Origin: JAWPMV01 sp039819665
GTDB lineage: Bacteria; Bacteroidota; Bacteroidia; J057
NCBI GenBank assembly: GCA_039819665.1
Contig: JBCBRM010000017.1
Span: 62,001 to 126,000, forward strand
DNA: 64,000 nt
Direction of reading: 5' to 3'
This document shows, in pieces, positions 1 through 9,515 of this stretch. A program made the position numbers and the translations under genes. The notes below the pieces were generated by a model. That model was not told the DNA's origin. It saw nothing but the letters and a program-made list of their open reading frames with translations, and did not search any database. Positions within the stretch are counted from its first letter, which is position 1. The number at the start of each line of letters is the position of its first letter.

Positions 1-1118
1 AGATATTCATCAAAACGCTTCAGGGGTCTTAAGCCTAATTCTTTGCGTTGCTTTTCAATTTCGATCTGTAATCCCGGATTGATATTGATCTTCCTTTTCA
101 AGTCCAACTCCTCAGTTTCAAAGTCAAAACAGATTAGTTCATATGCTTTGGTGCCTCTATCTCTGCCATAGCCTTTGCGATTAGCTTTAGGCAGGTATAG
201 CTTCTCCCCGCTACCTACATAAGTAGGCATGCGCGTATTGAAGCGATTAAACATATCGTTGGGTTGGAGGAACTCTTCATATTTAATTTTCTTTTGCTCC
301 CCACTTTCCATATGGTATTGTAACGCTTCGAGGGTGCCCGGTTTTTCATAGGAAAGACTATACACATTCCCTTCATTATCGATCTGGCAATCCATGATAG
401 ACGCCTTTCTGCTTGTCCCTTTGAGGGTGCCCTCCGCCAAAAGATTCAATTGCCGATCATAGATCAGCAAATGCATCTTATCTACATTTTTGTATCTATA
501 GCCAATCCGATTATCCTGACGGATAAAGTTATAATTTGCTCTGGCAAATGTTCCAGGGCGTTCGTGCTGAAAATAGTAATACAGCAGCTTGGTCTGGTCG
601 GGAGAAACAGCAAAATACAAGGTTTGGTCCGATTTGATTCGTTGATTATGAACGACTCGGATTTGCTCAACTTTGCCACTATCCAGAGAAATCACATGGG
701 CAATGATCATTTGTTCCTTAGAACTACGCTTCCCTACTGAGCCCATTACATAAATCTTATCGTCCTCCACAAAATAGTAGTCTATACTCTCTTCATCCTC
801 CAATTCAAAATCACATTCCCAAATCTGCTCCTGAAATACATTGTATTTGTTGAGTCTGCGGTTTTTATATCGGGTCCTTTCAGGCTTCCACAAATGCAGA
901 AATTGACCGGAGTTGAGTTTGAGGGCTGGATTAAAAGATATATACATATCCGTCCCATCCAGGCTTCCCAAAGCCACTGGATAGACCCAGGGAGCCTCTG
1001 TTGGAAATCTTTTCATCTTTTCCTTTCCCAATACAGCCTGCCCCTTCAATTCCGCCTTCTCCCCGAAAAAAGACACGATTAGTAGCAAAAATATTATCCG
1101 TAAGCTAAGTCCAGTCAT
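1..1118 (-). CDS. Secreted protein of unknown function, possibly a beta-propeller; 3' end cut by the window
   Basis: An open frame runs leftwards from an ATG at 1118 to the window edge without a stop, giving about 372 residues; the C-terminus lies outside. The start MTGLSLRIIFLLLIVSFFG is a typical signal peptide, so the product is exported. The rest alternates short hydrophobic strands with polar turns (for example YYFVEDDKIYVMGSVG and NEGNVYSLSYEK), the look of a six-bladed propeller, but no family signature is recognised. It is also similar in style to the secreted propeller-like lipoprotein at 8369-9508. The next gene upstream on this strand is the DUF5723 protein about 100 bases away, so the two could be co-transcribed. 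Function unknown. I am confident that it is coding and unsure of the fold. Confidence 0.8.
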   Translation of the reverse strand, partial: MTGLSLRIIFLLLIVSFFGEKAELKGQAVLGKEKMKRFPTEAPWVYPVALGSLDGTDMYISFNPALKLNSGQFLHLWKPERTRYKNRRLNKYNVFQEQIWECDFELEDEESIDYYFVEDDKIYVMGSVGKRSSKEQMIIAHVISLDSGKVEQIRVVHNQRIKSDQTLYFAVSPDQTKLLYYYFQHERPGTFARANYNFIRQDNRIGYRYKNVDKMHLLIYDRQLNLLAEGTLKGTSRKASIMDCQIDNEGNVYSLSYEKPGTLEALQYHMESGEQKKIKYEEFLQPNDMFNRFNTRMPTYVGSGEKLYLPKANRKGYGRDRGTKAYELICFDFETEELDLKRKININPGLQIEIEKQRKELGLRPLKRFDEY

Positions 1119-1220
1119 TATGATCCATTAATTCTGGTAAAAGCCCAGCCGCTTTTACTCCTCATCATTAAGATAAGATAAATCAAGAAATTCCACGTTT
1201 CAGCTTGCAGATTTTATTTA

Positions 1221-2612
1221 CTAACCTCCAAGACCGATGGTTGAAATTGATAATGAGGCCAATGGACTTCTGTTCGTAAAGAAGGTCAGGATATCTGTTG
1301 TGGAAATACTGATTAAAGAATTCCTACGGAATCCAAAAGAAATCCCAAGGGGCATTCTCCAACCATAGCGGCCATTGTAATAGGCTCCACTATTGATTCT
1401 TAACATGCGTATAGGACTGAAAGTAGCAGTTGCATGGAAAACGCTTGCTTCCGGATCAATATAAGTGAGATTGTCCCGACTAAAAGGTGTCAGTAATTCC
1501 CCATGCAAAATGACCTTATTTGATAATCGAAAGGTAGTGTTAAGCCTCAAGCGGGTATTGAGGGGAACTTCAAACTCCTGCCCAGGGCTGGATTGAACCA
1601 GGTCGAATAAATTGCCTACCTCTTCGGAAAGATTGTAACTATTGATAATGCCATCCCCGAGGTCATCCAACACCTCTCCAAAGTTAATCTCACTTTCGAG
1701 TATATCTTTCTCCCATTTCAAATTTCCAACATCAACAATAGAAGCACCCAGACTGAGCTTTTCCCCAAAATCCATAACTACCCCTATATCAAATCCACTT
1801 CCATTTCCAGCAGAGGATAACAATTGATTTCGATCAGAGGGATCACGAAGATTAAGTTGGCCGAAATTGACATCATATAAAGCTGCAAAGGAAGAGAGGC
1901 CTTCGTATAGGCCATTTTCCACCTCAGCTCCCAGGTATCCGATTCCCCAGATTCTTTTATAGGTAAAGCCGGCATATAAACTAAAGGCACTTACCTTCAT
2001 AATCCTTCTTCCGTAGCCGATTCGAAGTTCTCGAATATGGGAATAAGAAATCCTGCTACCATCTGCTGCACTGTTCAACTCTGCTGGACTACTTGCATTT
2101 TGAAAGGTAGAACTGTTTTGTCCCAAAGCAAGTAAAGAAATCATATCATTTGGAAGGAGTCCCGAATTATTCACTCGGTCCTGAACCCCTACTGCAATGC
2201 CCCCCAGTTTTTCAGTTGCATAAGAAAAAGAGAGCCAGTTAACACTCAGACGGGCTTCATACTCGAAGTTTTCCTGTGGATTGGTCCGTCCCAGAATACC
2301 TTGTTTTAGGGTGTCGCTCAATACCTCATCAGAAAAAGTGGCATCCAATAATTCGCTGAGATTCAGTCCTTGTCCATACAGACTACCTCCTACCTGAAGA
2401 AAACCTCCAGAGCGTTGAGTTCTTCCTGTACGCCCCAAATGGGCAGGATTGATTCCCAAGGCCCGGTACTTTCCACTGATGATACTATCCCCACAGCAAA
2501 TTTGCCTGCCATTGTCATAATAAAGTTGTGCGTTTAGATCGGACTTGCAGTTAAAAATCAGAACAACTAGCAAGAGCCAAAGTAGATGTTTCATTGGGCT
2601 TTTTGTTTGCAT
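1221..2612 (-). CDS. DUF5723-type outer membrane beta-barrel protein
   Basis: This 463-residue exported protein has a signal peptide ending near LNAQ, then a long beta-rich region. The early segment with ALGINPAHLG, the many alternating amphipathic strands and motifs such as FSLYAGFTYKRIWGIGYLG fit the DUF5723 family, outer membrane proteins of Bacteroidota related in fold to PorV/FadL-like barrels. No enzyme motif is visible. The start at 2612 (MQTKSP) is possible, but an internal Met seven residues later (MKHLLWLLLVVLIF, base 2594) gives a more usual signal peptide. It lies between the truncated secreted protein and the symporter gene, all on the same strand. The barrel assignment rests on pattern recognition. 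Its cargo or partner is unknown. Confidence 0.72.
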   Translation of the reverse strand: MQTKSPMKHLLWLLLVVLIFNCKSDLNAQLYYDNGRQICCGDSIISGKYRALGINPAHLGRTGRTQRSGGFLQVGGSLYGQGLNLSELLDATFSDEVLSDTLKQGILGRTNPQENFEYEARLSVNWLSFSYATEKLGGIAVGVQDRVNNSGLLPNDMISLLALGQNSSTFQNASSPAELNSAADGSRISYSHIRELRIGYGRRIMKVSAFSLYAGFTYKRIWGIGYLGAEVENGLYEGLSSFAALYDVNFGQLNLRDPSDRNQLLSSAGNGSGFDIGVVMDFGEKLSLGASIVDVGNLKWEKDILESEINFGEVLDDLGDGIINSYNLSEEVGNLFDLVQSSPGQEFEVPLNTRLRLNTTFRLSNKVILHGELLTPFSRDNLTYIDPEASVFHATATFSPIRMLRINSGAYYNGRYGWRMPLGISFGFRRNSLISISTTDILTFFTNRSPLASLSISTIGLGG

Positions 2613-2650
2613 GAAAGATTAGACGCTATGCATTAGCCCAACGAATAGTA

Positions 2651-4009
2651 TTAGGCTTTTTGCATGGAATCAAAATACTCTTTGGCAGCAGCTTTTACCC
2701 GTGGAGCCATCAGGATCGCAGCGATCATGGTGGGAAAGGCCATCAATGCATAGGCGCCGTCAATGATATTGATGACAGAGGTAATTGATACTGCGGCGCC
2801 AAAACATATGGAAGCTACATAAAAATAATTATAATAGTGCTGTTTTTCTGCTCCAATGAGGAATCCCAGGCTTTTGGTACCGTAATAAGAAAAGGTAAAA
2901 AGGGAACTGAGGGCGAATATAGATACACAGATCATCAGCAAATATGAGCCTACTCCCGGCATGGCTGATTCAAAAGCTTTGAGCGTAAGGCTAATACCCT
3001 GAGAGCCGCCTTCCTGCCAAACACCTGTGATAATGATAGCCAGAGCGGTCATGGTACAAACGATAAGAGTATCTATCGCAGGTCCCATCATGGCGATCAA
3101 GCCTTCACGGATAGGTTGAGCCGTTTTCGCAGCGCCATGAGCCATAGGAGCTGTACCGATGCCTGCCTCATTAGAAAATGCTCCCCGCTTTACCCCCGAA
3201 CGAATAATTTCCCCTAATGCTCCTCCTAAGACTGCGCTGCCAGAAAATGCATCGTCAAAAATCAGGGCAAAGGCAGCAGGAATTTGAGAAGCATTGATCA
3301 GGAGAATATAAATGACCATGGCCGAATAAAGCACCACCATGACCGGCACCAATTTACCGGCAACTCCACCTATTCTCTTTATCCCTCCGAAAATGACCAG
3401 GCTAACCAAAATGGTAATCAAGATTCCTATGACAAATTTGGTCCCAAAGCTATCAGAAAAGCCTGCTGGCACCAGCAGAACATCTGTAAGGGTTTGGGTA
3501 AACTGATTGGCATTAAATATTGGCAAAGCACCTACGAGGGCAGCTACTGAAAAGAAGCTTGCCATCGGCTTCCACCTTTCGCCTAAACCTTCCGTAATAA
3601 AATACATAGGACCACCCTGTACATCTCCCCTACTATCCTTGCCTCTGTACATGATTGCCAGGGTACAGGTAAAGAATTTTGTCGCCATTCCCACAATAGC
3701 TGTCATCCACATCCAAAACAGGGCTCCTGGACCTCCCGTTGCAATGGCTACGGCAACCCCACTGATGTTGCCCATACCAATTGTAGATGCCAAAGCAGTA
3801 GACAAGGCCTCATAGTGATCGATATCACCTGGATCATCCGGATCGTCATATTTCCCCCTGAGGATACCGATTGCATGTCCCAGGTAGCGATAGGGAATCA
3901 GATTGGAATAGAACAAAAAGAAAATTCCCCCTCCGATCAGGAGAATCAGTAAGGGTAAACCCCAGGCAAAATTGGAAAAAGCTTGCGTAGCTGCGTCTAG
4001 TTGGTTCAT
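2651..4009 (-). CDS. Sodium:alanine/glycine symporter, AGCS family
   Basis: This 452-residue inner membrane protein has about ten hydrophobic segments and is predicted to import alanine or glycine with sodium. Family signatures are visible: STIGMGNISGVAVAIATGGPGALFWMW near residues 95-120, the FFTCTLAIMYRGKD segment, GGPMYFI, and the GVKRGAFSNEAGIGTAPMAHGAAKT region characteristic of AGCS transporters. The length matches the family. The start codon lies ten bases from the end of a GTGTTAG-type inverted repeat that fills the gap to the upstream M28 peptidase gene on the same strand. Pairing a peptidase with an amino acid importer is sensible for peptide scavenging, although co-transcription is inferred only from orientation and spacing. 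Confidence 0.93.
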   Translation of the reverse strand: MNQLDAATQAFSNFAWGLPLLILLIGGGIFFLFYSNLIPYRYLGHAIGILRGKYDDPDDPGDIDHYEALSTALASTIGMGNISGVAVAIATGGPGALFWMWMTAIVGMATKFFTCTLAIMYRGKDSRGDVQGGPMYFITEGLGERWKPMASFFSVAALVGALPIFNANQFTQTLTDVLLVPAGFSDSFGTKFVIGILITILVSLVIFGGIKRIGGVAGKLVPVMVVLYSAMVIYILLINASQIPAAFALIFDDAFSGSAVLGGALGEIIRSGVKRGAFSNEAGIGTAPMAHGAAKTAQPIREGLIAMMGPAIDTLIVCTMTALAIIITGVWQEGGSQGISLTLKAFESAMPGVGSYLLMICVSIFALSSLFTFSYYGTKSLGFLIGAEKQHYYNYFYVASICFGAAVSITSVINIIDGAYALMAFPTMIAAILMAPRVKAAAKEYFDSMQKA

Positions 4010-4018
4010 AGTAGTTTT

Positions 4019-4106
4019 AAGTGTAGGCGTTTGGGAGTGTTGGCGTATTGGCGTTTTCTGTTAGAATCAATCCAACACCAGCACGCCAACACCCCAACAC
4101 GTTTAT
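4019..4106. repeat. GTGTTAG-family inverted repeat, copy A
   Basis: This is an imperfect inverted repeat with arms of about 33 bases made of degenerate GTGTTGG/GTATTGG units. Read on the minus strand it begins AAACGTGTTGG four bases after the M28 stop codon and ends ten bases before the symporter start, so it fills the gap almost exactly. Similar copies are at 12243, 12954, 19725, 25542 and 28958. The arms could fold as a long RNA hairpin between the two genes. Confidence 0.75.
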
Positions 4107-4109
4107 ACT

Positions 4110-5624
4110 TTATTCCTCCCTATATAAAGCCTGTCCGGCTTTAAAGTATTTACTTTCTTCCCTCCAGGAAGGTGTATCTTCAGAATTGGCCAGAATGCTG
4201 GCAATTTCAGCAAATGACTTTACAAACTTAGAGATATATACGAAATCAATGCTTTCTGCTTCATCGGCTACCTGGTGGTAGTATTTCATCAATTCGGCGT
4301 CAAAGGCTTTGGTACCCGGACTTACGTTGATAGCGGGAATCCCTTTGCTAGCGAAAGAAACATTGTCTGATCGGTCGTAGAGGTTTTGCTCCGGAACAGG
4401 ATCACCAGCGGCGATCAGACCATTCTTCTCTGCTCCCTGCTTGATAATGGGCTCCACATCTACGTGATTATAACCGACCACAGATACCAGGGTCTTGTCA
4501 TTATAACCAGCACCATCGCAATTTAGGTTAAAGACCATGGTATTAAGTGGCAGCAAAGGTTTGTTTGCATAATAGGAGCTGCCCAACATGCCCATTTCTT
4601 CTCCAGTGACGGCCAGAAATAAAACCGAACGTTTAGGAGGATTGGCTGCGAGTATTTTGGCAGTAGTCATCAAAGAAACTGTACCAATGGCATTGTCTCT
4701 GGCTCCGTTGAAGATGGAGTCTGTTTCTGTGATTCTTCCTCCTGATGGACCAGTTCCTACATGGTCAAAATGAGCGGTAACCAGGAGAAACTCATCTTTG
4801 AGCTTTGGATCTGTACCTTCCACCCAAGCAAGAACATTCCGGGAGCCTCTATATTCAAGGTCAACGCCTCCATGCTCAAGCTTTATGTCGATCTTCTTTC
4901 CTTCCTTTATGCTTTTGGCAAGTTCTGCTCCCTTATCTTCGGCCCAGATATGGGTAAAGGTAGCTTCCGGAGAACTTATATCAGAAGAGTTGCTGATTTG
5001 CATGCGGGCTCTATTTAGCCTGCGCGTAACAAATTGCCAGGGAAGACGAGAAAGCCTGTATAGCTCAATGAGGGCAATTCCACCTCTTTCCAGTATCCAC
5101 TCTTTTTTCTTTGCACCTAGCTGAATGACAGAGGAAGGATTTTCGTCTCCGGCTTGTCCAAGATTCGCCACAACGATCTTCCCCTTGAGATCAATTCCTT
5201 CATAATCATTTACCCCATTTTCTTCGTCGATTATTCCATAACCCACGAAAACTGCCTCTGCATTCATGGTTCCTGCTTTCCCCCGACTTACAATAAAATC
5301 CTTACCAACGGCCCAATTTTTATCTCCCCATTGGATAATTCCTTCTTTGGGCGGGGTTGTCATCACAAAAGGAATTTCCTGGTAATAACCTGTAGCCCCA
5401 GGCACTTCTTGCAATCCGTTGGCCTGAAAGAAGGCGGCAATGTAGGCAGAGGCCACATTGTTGCCGGCTGTACCAGTAGCTCTTCCCCCCAGTTCATCGG
5501 AGGCCAAAAAGCGCAAATGGGTTTCTATTTCCTTAGAAGTATTGTCCCTGGACTCCTGCGCCCAAAGCTGCATGGAGGGTAGACAGAATAATAATACGAG
5601 TAAATATGCGTGAAATCTGTTCAT
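4110..5624 (-). CDS. Secreted zinc aminopeptidase, M28 family with PA-like insert
   Basis: This 504-residue exported metallopeptidase probably removes N-terminal residues from peptides. A signal peptide (LLVLLFCLPSMQLWAQ) opens the protein. The co-catalytic zinc ligands of family M28 are visible: AHFDHVG with His285, GARDNAIG with Asp310, the catalytic Glu342 and Glu343 in TGEEMG, Asp370 in NLNCDGAG and His450 in MKYYHQVAD. A protease-associated domain occupies about residues 110-200, as in many periplasmic or secreted M28 enzymes. The C-terminus carries no type IX sorting domain, so the enzyme is more likely periplasmic or secreted by another route. The downstream gene on this strand is an alanine symporter, consistent with peptide breakdown and uptake. 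Confidence 0.92.
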   Translation of the reverse strand: MNRFHAYLLVLLFCLPSMQLWAQESRDNTSKEIETHLRFLASDELGGRATGTAGNNVASAYIAAFFQANGLQEVPGATGYYQEIPFVMTTPPKEGIIQWGDKNWAVGKDFIVSRGKAGTMNAEAVFVGYGIIDEENGVNDYEGIDLKGKIVVANLGQAGDENPSSVIQLGAKKKEWILERGGIALIELYRLSRLPWQFVTRRLNRARMQISNSSDISSPEATFTHIWAEDKGAELAKSIKEGKKIDIKLEHGGVDLEYRGSRNVLAWVEGTDPKLKDEFLLVTAHFDHVGTGPSGGRITETDSIFNGARDNAIGTVSLMTTAKILAANPPKRSVLFLAVTGEEMGMLGSSYYANKPLLPLNTMVFNLNCDGAGYNDKTLVSVVGYNHVDVEPIIKQGAEKNGLIAAGDPVPEQNLYDRSDNVSFASKGIPAINVSPGTKAFDAELMKYYHQVADEAESIDFVYISKFVKSFAEIASILANSEDTPSWREESKYFKAGQALYREE

Positions 5625-5705
5625 ATATTAGTGTTTAGCAGGTACCAATATACAGATTACACCTGCAAAAAGGCAGCAAGAACAGATTATCTATGCAAGT
5701 GGTAT

Positions 5706-6290
5706 TTATTCTGCTGCTAAATCTTTCTTGCACTGACGCAAGGTAGAGCCAATGCCTTTATACACCTCTCCACTCCCTTTAAATTTCTGGGTGATATAGG
5801 CATCATTTTCCTGGATATCCCTGATGTAAAAATAATGATGCCACATGCTATTGCGGTTGTTATACATTTTATTTGCGGTGCGCCACTTATCATAGGCAGG
5901 TACCAGCGCCTCCGGTTTGGGTTGCTTCATCTGTTTGGGCATAAGGGCCATATCCAGAAAGTATTTATAGCCTTCAGCCCTATAGTAATTGATCTCGCTT
6001 AAGCTGATCAATTTGTATTCATAAGGATAGGCCTTCATAATGGTCTTGTTTAGAGTTGTGTTAGCCTCCTTTGCTCTCCGATTCATACTCACTATAAACT
6101 TCCTCCTTTGCCCAACAGCTCCATCCTCTGCATCCATAAAATCAAAACGTGGGATCAGCAGCACATTTTTATCCAAATCCTCCGGTGTATTGGGAATGAT
6201 TCTATTGACGGGAGTTTGTTGAACGGAAGTTTCTGTAGAGGGCGCTTGCAAACAAAAAAAGCTGGCTAGCAAAATATAGATGAGTTTCAT
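5706..6290 (-). CDS. Small secreted protein of unknown function
   Basis: The 194-residue product starts with a signal peptide (MKLIYILLASFFCLQAPS). The Cys in it is not in a good lipobox, so a lipoprotein is unlikely. The mature part is polar, rich in Lys, Tyr and Asn, and contains FRRKFIVS-like and YYFIRDIQ segments of mixed alpha/beta type. No family is recognised. It is followed about 80 bases later on the same strand by the M28 peptidase gene, and its 5' end faces the divergently transcribed YdeI-like gene, so the 150-base gap between 6290 and 6441 probably holds promoters for both directions. Coding potential is good: the frame is clean, has a signal peptide and lies in a co-directional cluster. 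Confidence 0.7.
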   Translation of the reverse strand: MKLIYILLASFFCLQAPSTETSVQQTPVNRIIPNTPEDLDKNVLLIPRFDFMDAEDGAVGQRRKFIVSMNRRAKEANTTLNKTIMKAYPYEYKLISLSEINYYRAEGYKYFLDMALMPKQMKQPKPEALVPAYDKWRTANKMYNNRNSMWHHYFYIRDIQENDAYITQKFKGSGEVYKGIGSTLRQCKKDLAAE

Positions 6291-6440
6291 AAGTAAAGAA
6301 TATACGAGATTAATGAGGCCTGAATTTAAATGGGATATTTCAAGCCTCCAAAGCTTTTATAGGGCTGAGTTTACATCAATTGAATCTTCCCAAAAGAAAC
6401 ATTTTACAGGAGAAGAGGTTCAGTAAAAAAAGAAGTTCAT

Positions 6441-6926
6441 ATGCCCAAAATCCATTTCAAACAAAAAGTCCGCCAGCTTGAAAAACGTAAAGGAGGGTAC
6501 TATTTCCTTGAAATTGACAAGGAGAGTGTGGATCAGTTTGAGAAAAAAAGGGCTACTCGCCTTGTTTGTACCATACATGATGAACTGAGCTATTCCTGTG
6601 GACTTAATCATTTGGGAGATGGCAACTTCTTTATCATCCTTTCTAATAAAAATCTCAAAAAACTGGGACTGGAACTAGGAGATTACATTTCCTTTTACAT
6701 CGAAGAAGATCCCAATCCACTAGGCGTAGCTATTCCAGAGGTGCTTGAAGTATTATTGGTTCAGGACCCCGATGCAAAGAAAATCTTCGAGGCCATCACA
6801 GATGGAAAGAAAAGGAGTCTTATCTATAGCATTGCACGGGTGAAGGATATTGATAAACAAGTTCACAACATTATGGACTTCCTGAAAGCAGAGGAAATGA
6901 AACTTAGGGACAAAAATCTCATTTAG
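6441..6926 (+). CDS. YdeI/OmpD-associated family protein with DUF1905-like N-terminal half
   Basis: This 161-residue cytoplasmic protein has two parts. Residues 5-95 resemble the DUF1905 beta-barrel fold (YYFLEIDKESVDQFEKKRATRLVCTI, then a KKLGLELGDYISFYIEED segment). Residues 105-160 match the helical YdeI/OmpD-associated pattern: a DPDAKKIFEAITDGKKRSLIYSIARVKDIDKQVHNI stretch in which YSIARVKD corresponds to the usual WI..AK..ETR helix. Family members are linked to bacteriocin or envelope-stress resistance, but the mechanism is unknown. It stands alone between a divergent secreted protein gene and the TPM protein gene 88 bases downstream. The family call is by motif pattern. Confidence 0.65.
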   Translation: MPKIHFKQKVRQLEKRKGGYYFLEIDKESVDQFEKKRATRLVCTIHDELSYSCGLNHLGDGNFFIILSNKNLKKLGLELGDYISFYIEEDPNPLGVAIPEVLEVLLVQDPDAKKIFEAITDGKKRSLIYSIARVKDIDKQVHNIMDFLKAEEMKLRDKNLI

Positions 6927-7014
6927 GCACACAGGCTTTCCCCAAATTTTTCCTTATAATAGTCTTTTGACCTGAGAGTTCAGTCTTTAGGGTACACTTA
7001 CAAAACTTCAATTC

Positions 7015-8274
7015 ATGAGATCCCTTCTGTATACAAAGGTTTTCATAGTCTCCCTATGGCTATTCCCCTTTATTTCATTTGCACAATCCGCCTATACAAT
7101 TGAGAGCGTCCCAAATCCCAAAAATGGAGGTACTGGCTATGTAAGTGATCCGGATGATATTTTGAGCTCGGCGGATGAATTACGCCTTAATCAGTTGATT
7201 GCGGAAATGGAGGATTCGACTACCGCTCAGGTAGCTGTAGTGATTGTACAAAGTATTGGGACAACAAATCCGAAGTTCTTTACGACTGAGTTGTTTAATC
7301 ATTGGGGAATTGGGCAAGCGGATGTAGACAATGGTCTGCTGGTATTTACGGTAATGGACCAAAGAAGGACCGAGTTTGAAACGGGGTATGGATTGGAAGG
7401 TGTATTACCTGATGTGGTTTGCTATAGAATCGGCATGCAGGAACTAGTTCCTGAGTTTAAACTAGGAAATTATGGCCAAGGCTTAATCAAGGCCGTTGAA
7501 GCGATAAAACTCAATCTGGAAGATCCTGACGCTGCTGCAGAAATCAGTTCCAACCGTCGGCCTTCTTATGTTTCAGGCAGCAGAAATAGGACTGATCCTT
7601 TATTAGGCTTATTTTTGACTTATTTGGGGATAGCAAGCCTCATAAGCCTCATTATGTGGATAATGGCTGAAAAGGTATTGCTTGGCAAGGAAGAATTATA
7701 TGATAAATACCACCGACTAAAGGACTATTATTGGGGCTTTTTGGCATTTATCTTTCCCCTTCCTTATGCGTTCCTCTACTTTTACCTTAAAAACAGACTC
7801 AAAAAACTCCGGACTCAACCTCGTTATAGCCGTGAAACTGGTACCCCGTTAATTCTTTTATCAGAAGAAGAGGAAGATGCATATCTAAAAAATGGCCAGA
7901 TCACTGAAGAGGAAATTGGCTCAGTTGATTATGATGTGTGGTTAAGTGAGGATAAAGAGGAGTCCTTGATTTTAAGGTACAAAGCCCGAATTACCAAATA
8001 CAAAAAGTGTCCCAAATGCGGATACCTAACCTATTATCATGCCCATACAAGAACCCTTATTTCTCCAACTTATTATTCTACGGGAAAAAAGGAGATCGTA
8101 CATAAATGTAAAAGCTGCACGTATCAGAAAAGAAGGACAGCAACCATTCCAAAGCTGGTAAAATCAAGCTCTTCTTCGGGCAGTTCCTGGAGTAGCGGAG
8201 GTTCATCTTTTGGAGGAGGAAGTTCCTTTGGCGGAGGTTCTTCCGGAGGCGGGGGTGCAGGAGTAAGTTGGTAG
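7015..8274 (+). CDS. TPM-domain membrane protein (YgcG type) with zinc ribbon and glycine-serine tail
   Basis: This 419-residue membrane protein has a signal peptide (cleavage after FAQ, residue 24) and a TPM domain at about 39-165 (YVSDPDDILSSADELRLNQLI, then VDNGLLVFTVMDQRRTEFETGYGLEG), the fold of thylakoid TLP18.3 and bacterial YgcG. Transmembrane segments lie at about 197-218 and 238-257. After them comes a cytoplasmic part with two CxxC pairs (Cys332/335 and Cys365/368) that should bind zinc. The end is a low-complexity tail of Gly and Ser from residue 384, with GGGSS repeats finishing in GVSW, typical of this family. TPM proteins have been linked to photosystem repair in plants and to phosphatase activity in some homologues; the role here is unknown. 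Confidence 0.85.
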   Translation: MRSLLYTKVFIVSLWLFPFISFAQSAYTIESVPNPKNGGTGYVSDPDDILSSADELRLNQLIAEMEDSTTAQVAVVIVQSIGTTNPKFFTTELFNHWGIGQADVDNGLLVFTVMDQRRTEFETGYGLEGVLPDVVCYRIGMQELVPEFKLGNYGQGLIKAVEAIKLNLEDPDAAAEISSNRRPSYVSGSRNRTDPLLGLFLTYLGIASLISLIMWIMAEKVLLGKEELYDKYHRLKDYYWGFLAFIFPLPYAFLYFYLKNRLKKLRTQPRYSRETGTPLILLSEEEEDAYLKNGQITEEEIGSVDYDVWLSEDKEESLILRYKARITKYKKCPKCGYLTYYHAHTRTLISPTYYSTGKKEIVHKCKSCTYQKRRTATIPKLVKSSSSSGSSWSSGGSSFGGGSSFGGGSSGGGGAGVSW

Positions 8275-8368
8275 TTTAGTTGAAATATTATTTTTCAAAA
8301 ATTTACCCGGGGATTAAACAAATTTCATGTAAAATCCTGATCTTAAGGAAATAACCAGCCTAAAGATC

Positions 8369-9508
8369 ATGAAAGCTACTCATTCTTATCTTTCCTTATT
8401 CTGTCTGCTAATACTTTTTAGCAATTGCAGAGATGGTGTGATTCTTCCCAGCAATCAAAACAAAGAACTCGAAATTGAAGGCTTCTATCCGGGCCAGGAT
8501 ATGGACAGAGTTTTTGGACAGGAGCACATACTAGTTTTACAAGAAGATTACAGTCGAGACCGGGCAAGACCTATTCACATTTTTGATACAGATACCGAAA
8601 AGCGTGTAAAAACGATTCCAGATTTATCTGGGCACTTGATATCGGTCCAGAATGAGAAAATATATGTATTAGGTTCTGAATACAACGAAAATATTGGACC
8701 AGACAAACGGGATATTGTCCTTAAGATATTTAATCTTGATGGCGAGCTGGTCCAAAATTATAATAAAGAAAATACGTGTATTGATAATAAATATCGAGTA
8801 ACCTATGGGCTGGCTGCAGATGTAGATACAAAGGGGCAAGTATGGGTGGGCGTAAATAGCAGCGATCCAGTTTTGAACTTTGAAGGGATTCTTCAAGTTG
8901 ATCCTATTAACAATACTTGCAAAATCTGGAATAAGGATAATTCCAACTTATCCAGTAATGTAATCAAAAAGCTGCTTATCTATAAAGATAAAGTATACGT
9001 CCTTTGCTCATTAGCAGCAACAGAAAATCATGAGCTTTTTCTATTTGAAAATGGTGATTTTAAATCACTGCTTCTGACTGCGCCAATTTCTGGTAATTTT
9101 TATGGCCCCTGGATTGATCAAGAAGGCAAGCTCATTTATGGTCGTAGCTCTACAACCGGGACAGTTTTAACTGAACTGAACGGTGAGAAGAAAAATTTGG
9201 GGACTGAAGAGCCCATTACTTTGTATCCAAATTATTATATGGGCCCTCGAGGAAATGAATATATAGCGGGGACACATGAAATATCCGTTCCTTATCCCGG
9301 TTATGCTCCTACCCTAAACCCTACCACCTATTTATCCCGAAATGGAAAAGTGTATGCCAGTTGGGACCTTGAGGATAATCCTTTTTATGCGAGAGAACAG
9401 ATATATATAAATGGTTTGTATGTAAATCCAAATAAGACTTCGAGCCTCTGGCTCGCTAATGGGAAGGAAGGGCATAGATTAGGCGGATTGGTAAAGATAA
9501 CCTTCTAA
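8369..9508 (+). CDS. Putative lipoprotein with beta-propeller-like body
   Basis: The 379-residue protein begins MKATHSYLSLFCLLILFSNC, a signal peptide whose Cys20 may be lipidated (the sequence before it, FSNC, is an acceptable lipobox in Bacteroidota). The body consists of repeated beta segments of the type IHIFDTDTEKRVKTI, KIYVLGSEY, GQVWVGVNS, KVYVLCSLA and EGKLIYGRS, the rhythm of a seven- or six-bladed propeller. No catalytic motif is visible. It lies downstream of the TPM gene with a 94-base gap and runs convergently into the Smr gene, with only 7 bases between their ends. It could be a surface sensor or scaffold. Function unknown. Confidence 0.75.
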   Translation: MKATHSYLSLFCLLILFSNCRDGVILPSNQNKELEIEGFYPGQDMDRVFGQEHILVLQEDYSRDRARPIHIFDTDTEKRVKTIPDLSGHLISVQNEKIYVLGSEYNENIGPDKRDIVLKIFNLDGELVQNYNKENTCIDNKYRVTYGLAADVDTKGQVWVGVNSSDPVLNFEGILQVDPINNTCKIWNKDNSNLSSNVIKKLLIYKDKVYVLCSLAATENHELFLFENGDFKSLLLTAPISGNFYGPWIDQEGKLIYGRSSTTGTVLTELNGEKKNLGTEEPITLYPNYYMGPRGNEYIAGTHEISVPYPGYAPTLNPTTYLSRNGKVYASWDLEDNPFYAREQIYINGLYVNPNKTSSLWLANGKEGHRLGGLVKITF

Positions 9509-9515
9509 CAAATCC

